A DNA stretch of 64,000 nucleotides from Parvivirga hydrogeniphila (GCF_023371205.1 NZ_JAMCCO010000002.1:121001-185000); one strand, 5' to 3'. Numbered from the stretch's first letter, positions 51,998-61,069 are shown. Notes: generated from the letters alone by a model not told the origin. Numbers and translations are program-made.

Positions 51998-52327
51998 CTA
52001 GCCGCCGATAGACCGCCTCAGGGGCAGCTCTACTCCTATCAACCAGAGAAGCACGACGATCACGGGCGAGAAGACAAGCCAACCAGCTACCAGAGCACGT
52101 CGGCAATGAAATCGAAGACCACCGACTGCTGCTCCCACACTGATGCATGTCAGTGCTGCCGCCAGCAGATGGAAGACGGCGGGCCACGCTATCCCGGGCT
52201 GACGGCCGCCAAGCTCCACCACCAGGAGCCGGATGACTTCCATCCGGTTGGTGGCCATCCCGGCCAGCACCCACACGAAGAGAATCGAAGCTGCAGTGCC
52301 TGCAATCCACCATCCTTGCCTACGCAT
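51998..52327 (-). CDS. Membrane protein after RHS module 2 (putative immunity)
   Basis: 109 residues from ATG 52327; the frame is open to 52378 and so could overlap the RHS module end. Four hydrophobic segments (about 6-24, 36-52, 58-72, 79-96) separated by short loops, ending LIGVELPLRRSIGG. It starts about 20 bp after the RHS module stop. In polymorphic toxin loci the gene directly behind a toxin tip is usually its immunity protein; that is the basis of the call. No family recognised. Confidence 0.62.
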   Translation of the reverse strand: MRRQGWWIAGTAASILFVWVLAGMATNRMEVIRLLVVELGGRQPGIAWPAVFHLLAAALTCISVGAAVGGLRFHCRRALVAGWLVFSPVIVVLLWLIGVELPLRRSIGG

Positions 52328-52347
52328 GCTGTACAACCATCCATTCG

Positions 52348-52938
52348 CTACCGATACCGGTGGTGGGCTCGATCCCACTTGTGCAACCCGTTCTTGGACA
52401 TATGCCCTTTGGCAGTCTCCCAGGCTCGCGCGCTAGCAGGTTGGCTTCTCGCCCGCGCCGTGGGCCGTGATATGGCTTCCGCCCCCGACGTACCATTCGG
52501 TATGCCGACCGACACAAGACCAGTGATGAGGTCGGTGCCACCAATTGCAGCGACGAGCTTGACTGCCAAGTAGAGACCAACGAGGGTCCTCCGAACGGAC
52601 ACCAGGTGAGGATTCTTTGAGCAGAGTCGCGAGACGACGCCCCTCCTCTTCACGACCCAGAGATCAGATCCGCAGTACTTGCCTGTCAGCCGCTGGTAGC
52701 CCCAGAGCCCTTGCCAGAACCAGAGACTATTGGGGATGCCCAAGTACCTGCTCGCCCCTTCTCCGCTCACAGCGATGGTGCCGCTCGTATCCGCCCTCCC
52801 CACCGGGTCCCCGCCGCAGTACTGGTACGCGCTTCCCTCCCTGTCGGCCTTGGCGATCGCTGCGGCCAGGCGCGCGCGTGAGGGCCGTCGTCGCCTCGGT
52901 CCCGGAGTAGACGCCGAGCCACGGGCGCCCGGCCGCAT
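52348..52938 (-). CDS. Displaced RHS C-terminal module 2
   Basis: The readable part starts LAAAIAKADREGSAYQYC, then GGDPVGRADTSG, an RHS-core end (AYQYCGGDPVG is the conserved anchor). About 145 variable residues follow (VSGEGASRYLGIPN, a hydrophobic stretch near LVGLYLAVKLVAAIGG, and a basic end HKWDRAHHRYR). The rest of an RHS protein is missing. Upstream, about 35 codons in another frame (SDTLKHHLVPDAAGRPWLG) look like earlier RHS sequence, so a frameshift separates them. The ATG at 52938 is only the frame's first start. A toxin tip without its shell is inferred. Confidence 0.6.
   Translation of the reverse strand: MRPGARGSASTPGPRRRRPSRARLAAAIAKADREGSAYQYCGGDPVGRADTSGTIAVSGEGASRYLGIPNSLWFWQGLWGYQRLTGKYCGSDLWVVKRRGVVSRLCSKNPHLVSVRRTLVGLYLAVKLVAAIGGTDLITGLVSVGIPNGTSGAEAISRPTARARSQPASARAWETAKGHMSKNGLHKWDRAHHRYR
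52797..52867. repeat. RHS anchor repeat, copy 2
   Basis: About 70 bp nearly identical to 53936-54006 (offset 1139 bp) and encoding the AIAKAD-AYQYCGGDPVG anchor. Sequence on the C-terminal side is unrelated between copies. This is the shape expected when tips are exchanged by recombination at the anchor. Confidence 0.8.
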
Positions 52939-53002
52939 CCGGCACCAGATGATGCTTCAGGGTGTCAGACCCGAAGGCTGACCATCGCCGCGCGACGCAC
53001 CA

Positions 53003-53392
53003 CTATCGCCCGGCCTGATACCACGTGAGGGCGAGTGCGTATGCGACAGCGCCGACCGCCCAGATTCGCTGGTTCTTGCTGTAGTCGGCGGTCTCCCACC
53101 TGCTCGGGTTCTTCTCCCAGGCGAGACGATCGGCAACGACGCCGAAGTACACGTCGCCTAGAATCGCCGCGCCCCGAAACACCAGACCGAGCACGGCGAT
53201 GCCTGTCTCTGGGTTGCGAAGAAGAACACCCCCGATCACCCAGAGCGCCCCGACGCCCAACTGAACCCATACACCCAAGACAACACCGTGCACGACGCCC
53301 CATATGAGAGGGAAGAGGCTCGCGCCAACGTTCAACGGAATCCCCCCGAAGGCATGAGGGACGCCAGTGACGGCTCTCGGCGCAGGCTCCAT
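53003..53392 (-). CDS. Membrane protein after RHS module 1 (putative immunity)
   Basis: 129 residues from the first ATG, with four hydrophobic segments (LIWGVVHGVVLGVWVQLGVG onward, then FRGAAILGDVYFGVV and WAVGAVAYALALTWY). A different start is possible: a TTG at 53335 overlaps the stop of a 21-codon upstream frame (MRWSLRREPS...) that has GGAAGGGGG before it, so translation could be coupled. It follows RHS module 1 by 160 bp, which fits an immunity role. No relation seen to the membrane protein of module 2. Confidence 0.58.
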   Translation of the reverse strand: MEPAPRAVTGVPHAFGGIPLNVGASLFPLIWGVVHGVVLGVWVQLGVGALWVIGGVLLRNPETGIAVLGLVFRGAAILGDVYFGVVADRLAWEKNPSRWETADYSKNQRIWAVGAVAYALALTWYQAGR

Positions 53393-53555
53393 CTCATGCT
53401 CCCCCTTCCGCTCCCGTTCACTCTGATCATGAACACGCTCTCGCGCGCTTCCAAGCCGATGACGACGCGTAGCTCATCCGGTGCTGCAACCCTGCGGGTT
53501 TGCTGCGTATTCACGCGATCGCTTTCACAAGGGTTCTCCCAGGGAGGGGCCGCAC

Positions 53556-54122
53556 TCAAAAGAGATCCGGCCGATAGCGGTGGCCATACTTGCGCTTGAC
53601 CAATTTGATGTGCCTACTCTTCGCTATCCTGATTGCAGCTTCCTTCGTGCCTCTGGCTCTGAGTATGCTGCCCGGGACGCCAACTTCGTACAGCGCGTTC
53701 ACCCGTTTCCATCTGCGCACGCCTCGACTAGCCCACGGGTTGTCATCCAAGACATGGAGCGCGATCACGGTCACTGTCCAGTATACCGTGCACGAATCGT
53801 TTGCCGTCCAATATGGTGTGGAGACGCAGATGAAGATGTATCCAGTGGCTGTCTTTATGTAGTTCAGCTTGGCGCGCACGTCCTGAATTGCAGCCAGCGT
53901 CAAGAACCACTTCCTCAGCCCGCTCGGATCCACCTTCCCCACCGGGTCCCCGCCGCAGTACTGGTACGCGCTCTCCTCTCCGTCGGCCTTGGCGATGGCT
54001 GCGGCCACGTGCGCGGGGACAGCCGGCGTGCCGGTGTTCACATCGACACGTTCTGGGCATTCCGGCTGTGAATAGGCTCCCTGCTTCCGGGTCCTTCGGC
54101 AGCCCTGGCCCAACGGAACCAT
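53556..54122 (-). CDS. Displaced RHS C-terminal module 1
   Basis: 188 residues from ATG 54122 (an earlier GTG at 54161 overlaps the endonuclease gene). VPAHVAAAIAKADGEE, AYQYCGGDPVGKVDPSG (RHS core end, with the usual DPSG), then about 118 variable residues: LRKWFLTLAAIQDVRAKL, a hydrophobic/Cys stretch (YIFICVSTPYW, SCTVYWTVTVIALHVL) and a basic end (RIAKSRHIKLVKRKYGHRYRPDLF in pieces). No toxin family recognised. The upstream body of RHS repeats is absent, so this is an orphan tip. Confidence 0.65.
   Translation of the reverse strand: MVPLGQGCRRTRKQGAYSQPECPERVDVNTGTPAVPAHVAAAIAKADGEESAYQYCGGDPVGKVDPSGLRKWFLTLAAIQDVRAKLNYIKTATGYIFICVSTPYWTANDSCTVYWTVTVIALHVLDDNPWASRGVRRWKRVNALYEVGVPGSILRARGTKEAAIRIAKSRHIKLVKRKYGHRYRPDLF
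53936..54006. repeat. RHS anchor repeat, copy 1
   Basis: Partner of 52797-52867. Both copies are on the minus strand in the same orientation, so recombination between them would delete one module. Confidence 0.8.
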
Positions 54123-54147
54123 CCGGCCGTCCGCGCGCAGCCGTCCG

Positions 54148-54930
54148 CTACCGCCGGACACCCACGCCTTGTGGCCTGATCCACGTCAGGCGTGGACACA
54201 CCGAACCGAGCGGGCACTCATCACACCGCGGAGTCGAGGGTCGGCAGAACTGGCGGCCGATGAGCCACGTCGCCAGATCGATGGATCCAGGCTCCTGCGG
54301 ACACACCCGCCGAGCCGCCTCGCGGACCGCGTCTGGCGTATCGCGCGTCGCCAGCCCGGCTCGCAGGAAGACCCTGCGGACATGCACGTCGTAGGCTACG
54401 CAGCCGTCCTCGAGGCCGACGAGCTGCACACCCAGGTGCCGCACGAGGAGCTCCACCGCCATGGCGGCCTTCTTCTCGCCGATGCCCGAGAACGAGCGCA
54501 AGCGCTCCGCGACCACGGCAACGCTCTCTCCGTCAGGCCAGATCGCACGCGCGTCGCCGCCGTACTCGGCCAAGACGCGCGCCGCCGCATCAGAGATCCA
54601 GCGAGGGAGCGTCCGCACGAAGCGGTGCAGCGCAGGCGGTGCCGCGATCGCCCGGGCCACCTCGCCTGTCTCCGTTGCGAGCCTGGCGAGGTCGAAATGC
54701 CCGAGCCGTTGCGCAAGAAGCCACGGTCCTGCCCACGCCCTCTCAGCCGGGATCCCCTGCGTGAAGAGCACGCCGATGAGGAACGCCTCCGGCCGTGCGC
54801 GAACGAACGCGTCGGCCTCGGCGACATCTGTGAACGCGCCGCCTGTCTGCACGATGCCTTCCGAGGCCACGCGGCGCGCATGATCGACCAGCGCGTCTGC
54901 CACTGCCCGCGAACCGCGCTTCGCGCTCAT
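54148..54930 (-). CDS. Endonuclease III-like HhH-GPD protein with Fe-S cluster
   Basis: 260 residues. Helix-hairpin-helix FSGIGEKKAAMAVELL (near 148), the catalytic Asp region CVAYDVHVRRVFLRAG (near 180), and the 4Fe-4S loop FCRPSTPRCDECPLGSVC (C-x6-C-x2-C-x5-C, near 231). The usual Lys position falls in GEKKAAM. It excises damaged bases from DNA. The N-terminal 90 residues are less typical than in Nth, so another lineage of the superfamily is possible. It ends inside the RHS island boundary. Confidence 0.88.
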   Translation of the reverse strand: MSAKRGSRAVADALVDHARRVASEGIVQTGGAFTDVAEADAFVRARPEAFLIGVLFTQGIPAERAWAGPWLLAQRLGHFDLARLATETGEVARAIAAPPALHRFVRTLPRWISDAAARVLAEYGGDARAIWPDGESVAVVAERLRSFSGIGEKKAAMAVELLVRHLGVQLVGLEDGCVAYDVHVRRVFLRAGLATRDTPDAVREAARRVCPQEPGSIDLATWLIGRQFCRPSTPRCDECPLGSVCPRLTWIRPQGVGVRR

Positions 54931-54934
54931 ACGC

Positions 54935-55180
54935 TCATCGCTCCCGCCGCGGCCCCTTGGTGAGGAAGAACTCGCAGCTCAAGCAGACGTCCTTGGCAGC
55001 GGCGTCCCGATCGATGTCGGGTTCGAATATGAGCGCGGGATCCGAGGTGATGCGGTGCTGCGGCCGGTCACACTTCGCGTAGTAGCACTCCGCAGGGCAC
55101 TTCTCGGTCGCGACGCTCGCGTGCGGGCACTTCGACTGGAGGTCGTCGTCACATCCCCGCAACGACCAGCACTGGCTCAC
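54935..55180 (-). CDS. Small Cys-rich protein, probable metal or Fe-S binder
   Basis: 81 residues from GTG 55180 (AGGTG 5 nt upstream). Eight Cys: CWSLRGC, KCPHASV, KCPAECYYAKC, VCLSCEFF. The mid-part is acidic (FEPDIDRDAAAKD). It starts near the divergent FAD-reductase gene and ends 5 bp before the endonuclease gene. The spacing suggests iron-sulfur or zinc binding; I cannot name the family. Confidence 0.75.
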   Translation of the reverse strand: MSQCWSLRGCDDDLQSKCPHASVATEKCPAECYYAKCDRPQHRITSDPALIFEPDIDRDAAAKDVCLSCEFFLTKGPRRER

Positions 55181-55278
55181 ATCACACCTCGCATCCCGTG
55201 TTACGCACGACGTGCATACGGTACCATTCAACACGACCGTCCGGAGCACCGGATCCGTCCCGCCACCGAGGTGCCGCA

Positions 55279-56373
55279 GTGCGCAGACACGTCGCTGAAG
55301 CTCCAACCAAGGACTCGTACCGCACCATCGTCGTGGGGGCGGGGCCGGCCGGCACGCTGGCTGCCATGCACGCTGCCGGGGCCGGATCCGTCCTGCTGCT
55401 TGACGCGTTCCCGCTTCCTCGTCACAAGAGCTGCGGCGGCATGATACACGCGCTTTCTGCCCGCACGCTCGCACGCCACGGAGTGCGGCTCGACGGGACC
55501 ATCCGCGAGCCGGAACGCGTGCGGTTCCGCTTCCACGACTGGGACGCGGACGTGAAGAAGCCGTGCTCGCTCACCTTCTACAACGTCGACCGCGACACCT
55601 TCGACCTGCTGCTGATCGAGATGCTGCCGCCTTCCGTGGAGGTGGCCTCCGGCTGCCGAGCGACCGCAGTCGAGCAGGATTGCGACGGATGCTGGGTGAC
55701 GGTCGATGCCCGCGGTGCGACCCACCGCGTGCGGTGCTCGATCCTGATCGGCGCCGACGGAGCGCGCTCGACGATCCGCCGGGCGATCGCTCCAGGCGAG
55801 CGCCCGTACGTCACCGTCCAAGACGTCGTCGAGCTCGAGGGACGGATAGAACCCTTCTTCGACTGCATATACAGCAGCAGCATCGGCAATGGCCACGCGT
55901 ACTCGTACGTTGTTCCGAAAGACGGCCATGCCCTCGTCGGATCGGTGTTCTATCCGAGGACGAAACGGCCGCACGAGACACAGGACCTCGTCCTTGAGGC
56001 CCTGCGCGCGAAGCTTCCCGCGCTCGGGCCCTCCGTCGCCAGGGAGGCCGCAGCCGCCGCGCACGTGCGCTCGATGCGCGACATCGTGCCCGGCGCGGGC
56101 CGCATCCTCCTCGCCGGCGAAGCGGGCGGCTTCCTGTCGCCGACGTCAGGCGAAGGCATCTCGTACGCGCTTCGCACGGGCGAGATGGCCGGACGCGCAG
56201 CCGCTCTCGCTCCCGAGCGCGCGCTTGACGCCTACCGGTCGGCGCTTCGGCCGCTCATGGCACAGATCCGCTTCAAGCTCGCGGTTCTGCCTGCGATGGA
56301 GTCTCGCGCCGGCCGCGCGCTCGCGCGCACGCTCCCTGCGCCCGTCGTCAGCGCCATCACGCGCTACCTGTAG
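55279..56373 (+). CDS. FAD-dependent reductase, geranylgeranyl-reductase-like
   Basis: 364 residues. Rossmann FAD motif IVVGAGPAGTLAAMHA at the start, CGGMIHALSARTL, GADGARSTIRRA (near 162), and LLAGEAGGFLSPTSGEGISYAL (near 275), the pattern of the geranylgeranyl reductase group. Members saturate isoprenoid chains, in bacteria usually on menaquinone or lipid precursors. GTG 55279 is chosen for GAGGTG 6 nt upstream. Divergent from the Cys-rich protein; the 98-bp gap should hold both promoters. Confidence 0.9.
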   Translation: MRRHVAEAPTKDSYRTIVVGAGPAGTLAAMHAAGAGSVLLLDAFPLPRHKSCGGMIHALSARTLARHGVRLDGTIREPERVRFRFHDWDADVKKPCSLTFYNVDRDTFDLLLIEMLPPSVEVASGCRATAVEQDCDGCWVTVDARGATHRVRCSILIGADGARSTIRRAIAPGERPYVTVQDVVELEGRIEPFFDCIYSSSIGNGHAYSYVVPKDGHALVGSVFYPRTKRPHETQDLVLEALRAKLPALGPSVAREAAAAAHVRSMRDIVPGAGRILLAGEAGGFLSPTSGEGISYALRTGEMAGRAAALAPERALDAYRSALRPLMAQIRFKLAVLPAMESRAGRALARTLPAPVVSAITRYL

Positions 56374-56386
56374 CGGCCGGGCGCGA

Positions 56387-56947
56387 TCAGAAGTTCTCGT
56401 ACGACCTGCTCGGCGTGACGTCGGACTGGCCCTGGTACTTGCTGCCGAGACCCGGCGTCCCGTACGGGCGGTCCACCGGCGTCGTCATCTGCAGGAACGA
56501 GATCTGGCCGATGGCCATGCCCGGCATGAGCAGGATGGGCAGGTTCGCGACGTTCGAGAGCTCGAGCGTGAGCCTGCCGTCCCAGCCCGGATCCACGTAC
56601 CCGGCAGTCGAGTGTATGAGCAGCCCGAGGCGTCCAAGCGAGCTCTTGCCCTCGAGCCGCGCGACGATGTCGTCTGGGAGCACGATGCGCTCCACGGTCG
56701 TGCCGAGCACGAACTCGCCTGGATGCAGCACGAACGGGCTTTCCGCTGTCGCCTCCACGAGCTCCATCAGCCCGTCTTGCTTGCGCGCCGGATCGATGTA
56801 GGGGTACCGGGAGTTCCGGAACACCTGAAACCTCGGCCCGAGGTGCAGGTCCACGCTCGACGGCTGGATGTCGTCCGGGTCGCACGGCTCGATCCGGATG
56901 CGCCCGGCCATCATCTGCTCTTTGATCGACCGGTCAGAGAGGACCAC
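56387..56947 (-). CDS. dcd: dCTP deaminase
   Basis: 186 residues. SSVDLHLGPRF, HPGEFVLGTTVERI, LEGKSSLGRLGL (catalytic Arg/Glu region), and HSTAGYVDPGWDGRLTLEL, all family marks; the end is KYQGQSDVTPSR. It makes dUTP, or dUMP if bifunctional. GTG at 56947 with GAGGAGG 4 nt upstream. It is the second gene after nrdJ, 10 bp apart, which groups deoxynucleotide supply. Confidence 0.95.
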   Translation of the reverse strand: MVLSDRSIKEQMMAGRIRIEPCDPDDIQPSSVDLHLGPRFQVFRNSRYPYIDPARKQDGLMELVEATAESPFVLHPGEFVLGTTVERIVLPDDIVARLEGKSSLGRLGLLIHSTAGYVDPGWDGRLTLELSNVANLPILLMPGMAIGQISFLQMTTPVDRPYGTPGLGSKYQGQSDVTPSRSYENF

Positions 56948-56957
56948 GACGCCTCCT

Positions 56958-59231
56958 CTACGCGCACTTGCTGAAGCCGCAGGCACGGCACACCGCACAG
57001 CCGCTCTCGTGCTCGAGCGCGCTCCCGCACTCGGGGCACGCGCCCGTCAGCCCATCCAGGCCCTCGACGTCTTTGGAGACCGTCGTGCTCTCCGCGCCGG
57101 TCTCGAGCCACTCCAGGTAGTGCTCCATCGCGATGCCGACGGCGTCAGCGCACGACAGCACCTTGCCGCCCTGGGTCCACGCCGGGCTGGGGCAGCGGAT
57201 GCCGCGCAGGTGCTTGATGATCGCGCGGGGATCGACGCCTGCGCGCAGCGACACCGAGATCATCCGGGAGAGGGCCTCGGACTGCGATGCGGCGCATCCG
57301 CCGGACTTGCCCATCTGCGTGAAGACCTCGCACAGGCCGTGCTCGTCGGAGTTGATCGTGACGTAGAGGTTGCCGCACCCGGTCTGCAGCTTCTCGGTCC
57401 TGCCCATCGTCACCGCTGGACGCGGCCGCGGCTCGAGCTCGCCGGGCCTCACTGGGCCGCTCTGGCCGGCCTTCGCGGTCTTGCCGGTCGACAGCACCTG
57501 GTTCTCCTTGCTGCCGTCGCGGTAGATCGTGACGCCCTTGACGCCGAGCTCGTACGCAAGGTCGTACACGCGGCGCACGTCCTCGACGGTCGCGCTGTTC
57601 GGGAAGTTCACCGTCTTTGACACCGCGTTGTCGGTGTAGCGCTGGAACGCCGCCTGCATCCTCACGTGCCACTCGGGCGCGATGTCGTGCGCCGTCACGA
57701 AGATGCGCCGCACGTCTTCGGGCACCTCGGGGATGTCCTGCACCGAGCCGTGCTCGGCGATGCGCTCCATGAGGTCGCGGCTGTAGAACCCGCGCTTGAC
57801 CGCGATGTCCTCGAACAGCGGGTTGACCTCGACGAGCTTGTCGTTGTCCATGACGGTCCGCACGTAGCTCACGGCGAACAGCGGCTCCACGCCAGAAGAG
57901 CAGTTCGCGATGATCGAAAGCGTCCCTGTCGGCGCGATCGTCGTCACAGTGGCGTTGCGAAGCCGCATGCCGTCCGGCGTGTCGTAGATCGAGCCTGCGA
58001 AGTTCGGGAACACGCCACGCTCCTCGGCGAGCTTGGCAGACGCCGCGCGCGCCTCTGCGCGGATGAAGCCCATGACCTTCTCGCCGAGCGCGACCGCCTC
58101 GTCGCTGTCGTAGGGGATGCCCATCATGATGAGCATGTCTGCCCAGCCCATCACGCCGAGCCCGATCTTGCGGTTCCCGCGCGCCAGCTCGGCGATCTTC
58201 GGCAGCGGATACTCGTTCACGTCGATGACGTCATCGAGGAACCGCACCGCTCGGTGCACCACGTCGGCGAGCCGGTCCCAGTCCACGTCCAGACCCGCAT
58301 CGGTGTGCCGCACGAAGTGCGAGAGGTTCACCGAGCCTAGGTTGCACGCCTCGTACGGCAAGAGCGGCTGCTCGCCGCACGGGTTCGTCGACTCGATCTC
58401 GCCCAGGTGCGGAGTCGGGTTGTCGCGGTTCATGCGGTCGATGAAGATGATGCCGGGATCACCGGTGGCCCACGCCATCTCGACGATCTTGTCGTACACC
58501 TCGCGAGCGTCCAGCTGGCCGACGATCTCGCCATTGCGCGGGTTCACGAGGTCGTACGGCTCCCCGGCCTTGACGGCCTCCATGAACTTCTCCGTGAGCG
58601 CCACTGAGATGTTGAAGTTGGCGAAGTCACCGTCCGCCTTGCAGGTGATGAACTGCAGGATGTCGGGGTGGTCGACGCGCAGGACGCCCATGTTCGCGCC
58701 GCGCCGGGTGCCGCCCTGCTTCACGGCCTCCGTGGCCTGGTTGAAGACCCGCATGAACGACACCGGGCCGCTCGAGACGCCCTGCGTGGACTTCACCTGG
58801 TCTCCGGCCGGGCGCAGCCGGGAGAACGAGAAGCCGGTCCCCCCGCCCGACTTGTGGATGATGGCCGTGTCCCGCACGGCTCCGAAGATGGACTCCATCG
58901 AGTCCTCGACCGGCAGCACGAAGCACGCCGAAAGCTGCTGCAGCTCGCGCCCGGCGTTCATGAGCGTCGGCGAGTTCGGCAGGAAGTCCAGCGATGTCAT
59001 GAGCTGATAGAAGTCGTGCGCGACCTCTTCGACCTGCTCCGGCGTCGCCCCGTAGCGCGCTTCGGCAGACGCGATGTTCTCGGCCACCCGCACGAACATG
59101 TCCGACGGGTTCTCGATCGGATTCCCCTCGTCGTCCTTCTTGAGGTAGCGCTTGCGAAGCACCTTCAGACTGTTCGGGGAGAGGGTCTCGTCGATCGCGC
59201 GGTCGTAGGCGGTCTTCTTGGCTTCGGTCAT
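56958..59231 (-). CDS. nrdJ: Adenosylcobalamin-dependent (class II) ribonucleotide reductase
   Basis: 757 residues. An N-terminal part with [25 protein letters not shown] (reducible Cys), [14 protein letters not shown], the radical Cys/Glu site [36 protein letters not shown], then a C-terminal Cys-rich tail ([25 protein letters not shown] in parts) that relays electrons. It reduces ribonucleotides without oxygen, consistent with anaerobic life. ATG 59231 with GAGAGG upstream. A pair of NrdR boxes lies 58-104 bp upstream. Confidence 0.97.
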   Translation of the reverse strand: MTEAKKTAYDRAIDETLSPNSLKVLRKRYLKKDDEGNPIENPSDMFVRVAENIASAEARYGATPEQVEEVAHDFYQLMTSLDFLPNSPTLMNAGRELQQLSACFVLPVEDSMESIFGAVRDTAIIHKSGGGTGFSFSRLRPAGDQVKSTQGVSSGPVSFMRVFNQATEAVKQGGTRRGANMGVLRVDHPDILQFITCKADGDFANFNISVALTEKFMEAVKAGEPYDLVNPRNGEIVGQLDAREVYDKIVEMAWATGDPGIIFIDRMNRDNPTPHLGEIESTNPCGEQPLLPYEACNLGSVNLSHFVRHTDAGLDVDWDRLADVVHRAVRFLDDVIDVNEYPLPKIAELARGNRKIGLGVMGWADMLIMMGIPYDSDEAVALGEKVMGFIRAEARAASAKLAEERGVFPNFAGSIYDTPDGMRLRNATVTTIAPTGTLSIIANCSSGVEPLFAVSYVRTVMDNDKLVEVNPLFEDIAVKRGFYSRDLMERIAEHGSVQDIPEVPEDVRRIFVTAHDIAPEWHVRMQAAFQRYTDNAVSKTVNFPNSATVEDVRRVYDLAYELGVKGVTIYRDGSKENQVLSTGKTAKAGQSGPVRPGELEPRPRPAVTMGRTEKLQTGCGNLYVTINSDEHGLCEVFTQMGKSGGCAASQSEALSRMISVSLRAGVDPRAIIKHLRGIRCPSPAWTQGGKVLSCADAVGIAMEHYLEWLETGAESTTVSKDVEGLDGLTGACPECGSALEHESGCAVCRACGFSKCA

Positions 59232-59288
59232 GGCGGTCCCTCTCAGTCTTCGCTGGTCGATCATCGCGCACGATGCCCCCGAAAGGCA

Positions 59289-59335
59289 ACACAATATCTA
59301 GCGCATACACAGTGTACGTGCCCTATATGTTGGGC
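59289..59335. promoter_or_regulatory. Tandem NrdR boxes before nrdJ
   Basis: Box 1 (59289-59304) reads ACACAATATCTAGCGC, 14/16 to the NrdR consensus ACACWATATMTWGTGT. Box 2 (59320-59335) reads GCCCTATATGTTGGGC, weaker but palindromic. They are 31 bp apart start to start, three helix turns, the spacing known for paired NrdR boxes. NrdR represses reductase genes; its gene is not in the window. Confidence 0.72.
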
Positions 59336-59412
59336 GCAATGCTCGTCCGACGAACGGCACCGACAAGCCACTGGGCGGACGCTGCACGAGCGTGATGTGC
59401 GCGAGAAACACG

Positions 59413-59441
59413 ACGAGCGCCGCCCGGATGGCGACGCTCGT
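59413..59441 (-). terminator. Terminator-like hairpin after the NFU gene
   Basis: ACGAGCG-T-CGCC pairs with GGCG-C-CGCTCGT (one mismatch), followed by TGTTTCT on the minus strand. It lies 20 bp past the NFU stop. Confidence 0.5.
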
Positions 59442-59461
59442 TGCAGTGCTTGCGCTCGTGG

Positions 59462-59680
59462 CTAGACGGGCTCGACGCGCACGACTTCAGGGATCTCCTG
59501 CTTGAGCACGCGCTCGACCCCGTTCGCCAGGGTCAGCTGCGACATCGGGCACCCGCCGCAGGCCCCGACGAGGCGGACTTTCACGACGCCGTCGACGACG
59601 TCGACGAGCTCGATGTCCCCGCCGTCGGCCTGCAAGGCCGGTCTGATCGTCTCGAGCACTTCTTGGACTCGCTCTTTCAC
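59462..59680 (-). CDS. NFU-domain Fe-S scaffold protein
   Basis: 72 residues, only the NifU C-terminal domain. RPALQADGGDIELVDV and the cluster-binding GACGGCPMSQLTLANGVE (CxxC), ending EIPEVVRVEPV. It assembles or passes 4Fe-4S clusters to apoproteins such as the Fe-S enzymes seen here. GTG start with GGGAGA upstream. Confidence 0.95.
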   Translation of the reverse strand: MKERVQEVLETIRPALQADGGDIELVDVVDGVVKVRLVGACGGCPMSQLTLANGVERVLKQEIPEVVRVEPV

Positions 59681-59737
59681 GCTGTCTCCCTTCAACCGGC
59701 AGGCGCCTCGGCCCGCAGGTTCGCTACCTGAGCGCAC

Positions 59738-59743
59738 ATCATA
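59738..59743 (-). promoter_or_regulatory. Extended -10 promoter of the NFU gene
   Basis: TGCTATGAT (box TATGAT, 5/6, with TGn) about 57 bp before the GTG. No -35. Confidence 0.42.
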
Positions 59744-59876
59744 GCACCCGGAGCGCCACGGCTCCTGCTGACGCCGCCAGTGTTCCCAGCGGGACCTGGT
59801 CGGCGCACGCGCGGCTCTCTCAGCAGCGCTCCATGATGCCCGCACCCAATGCACAGCAAAACGTGAGCCGCCGGGT

Positions 59877-59996
59877 GTGTTCAGCGGCGACCTACTCTCC
59901 CACCCTCTACAGGGCAGTACCATCGGCGCTGGAGGGCTTAACTTCCGAGTTCGGAATGGGATCGGGTGTACCCCCTCCGCCATAACCACTGAACAC
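59877..59996 (-). rRNA. rrf: 5S ribosomal RNA
   Basis: About 120 nt. The reverse complement carries the conserved CCGATCCCATTCCGAACTC and GAAGTTAAG sections and complementary ends (GTGTTCAG and CTGAACAC). The stem continues beyond the gene: 59863-59884 and 59989-60010 are perfect 22-nt reverse complements, a likely processing stem. Confidence 0.96.
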
Positions 59997-60028
59997 ACCC
60001 GGCGGCTCACGTCGCCGGAAGCTTCCGC

Positions 60029-60094
60029 TATCCGGTTTTCAACCCTCGGGGCGCCCTGCACCCTGAGAGCTGTATAGCGATCACGAGAACGTTG
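60029..60094. repeat. 3' arm of the 23S processing stem
   Basis: The 23S-5S spacer (60056-60094) is complementary, with few mismatches, to 63837-63875 before the 23S gene; the 13-nt TATCCGGTTTTCA (60029-60041) also pairs with 63913-63925. This is the long stem that brings 23S ends together for RNase III-type cutting. Confidence 0.8.
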
Positions 60095-60231
60095 AATAGA
60101 AGACCAAGACCTCGGCCGATTAGTACCGCTCGGCTGAACACATTGCTGTGCGTACACCTGCGGCCTATCAACCTCGTAGTCTACGAGGGGCCTTACCTGG
60201 TTGACCCAGTGAGAGACCTCATCTTGAGACT

Positions 60232-60264
<33 letters not shown>

Positions 60265-60309
60265 AAACCGAACGTAGCTAACCAGCGGTGCCACTGGCGT
60301 GACAACTGG

Positions 60310-60354
<45 letters not shown>

Positions 60355-60381
60355 GCTCTCTCAAGTCTCTTGCGCCCACGG

Positions 60382-60413
<32 letters not shown>

Positions 60414-60466
60414 AAACCCAGCTCGCGTACCGCTTTAATTGGCGAACAGCCAAACCCTTGGGACCT

Positions 60467-60512
<46 letters not shown>

Positions 60513-60538
60513 TCCCGTCGATGTGGACTCTTGGGGAA

Positions 60539-60581
<43 letters not shown>

Positions 60582-60715
60582 CGGCCATTCCACTCTGAGC
60601 CGCCGGATCACTAGAGCCGACTTTCGTCTCTGCTCGACTTGTGGGTCTCGCAGTCAAGCCCGCTTATGCTCTTGCACTCTACGAACGATTGCCAACCGTT
60701 CTGAGCGGACCTTAC

Positions 60716-60764
<49 letters not shown>

Positions 60765-61022
60765 ACCTGACACGGTCCCCTGCCCGGATCACGGCACAGG
60801 GTTAGACCTCCAGCCCGACGAGGGTGGTATTCCAACGGTGGCTCCACCGGAACTGGCGTCCCGGCTTCACAGCCTCCCACCTATCCTCTACACGTCGAAC
60901 CAAAGATCAATATCAGGCTGTAGTAAAGGTTCACGGGGTCTTTCCGTCCTACCGCGGGTAATTCGCATCTTCACGAATAGTACAATTTCACCGAGTCTAC
61001 GGTTGAGACAGCGCCCAAGTCG

Positions 61023-61069
<47 letters not shown>

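Noticed and set aside
50043..52313. 756-residue minus frame across DUF1015 and AzlD
   Set aside because: No domain content and it runs antisense through two well-supported genes.
59681..59876. Dedicated rRNA operon terminator
   Set aside because: A TTTT follows the 5S inverted repeat on the minus strand, but no separate compact hairpin is seen; the repeat serves 5S processing.
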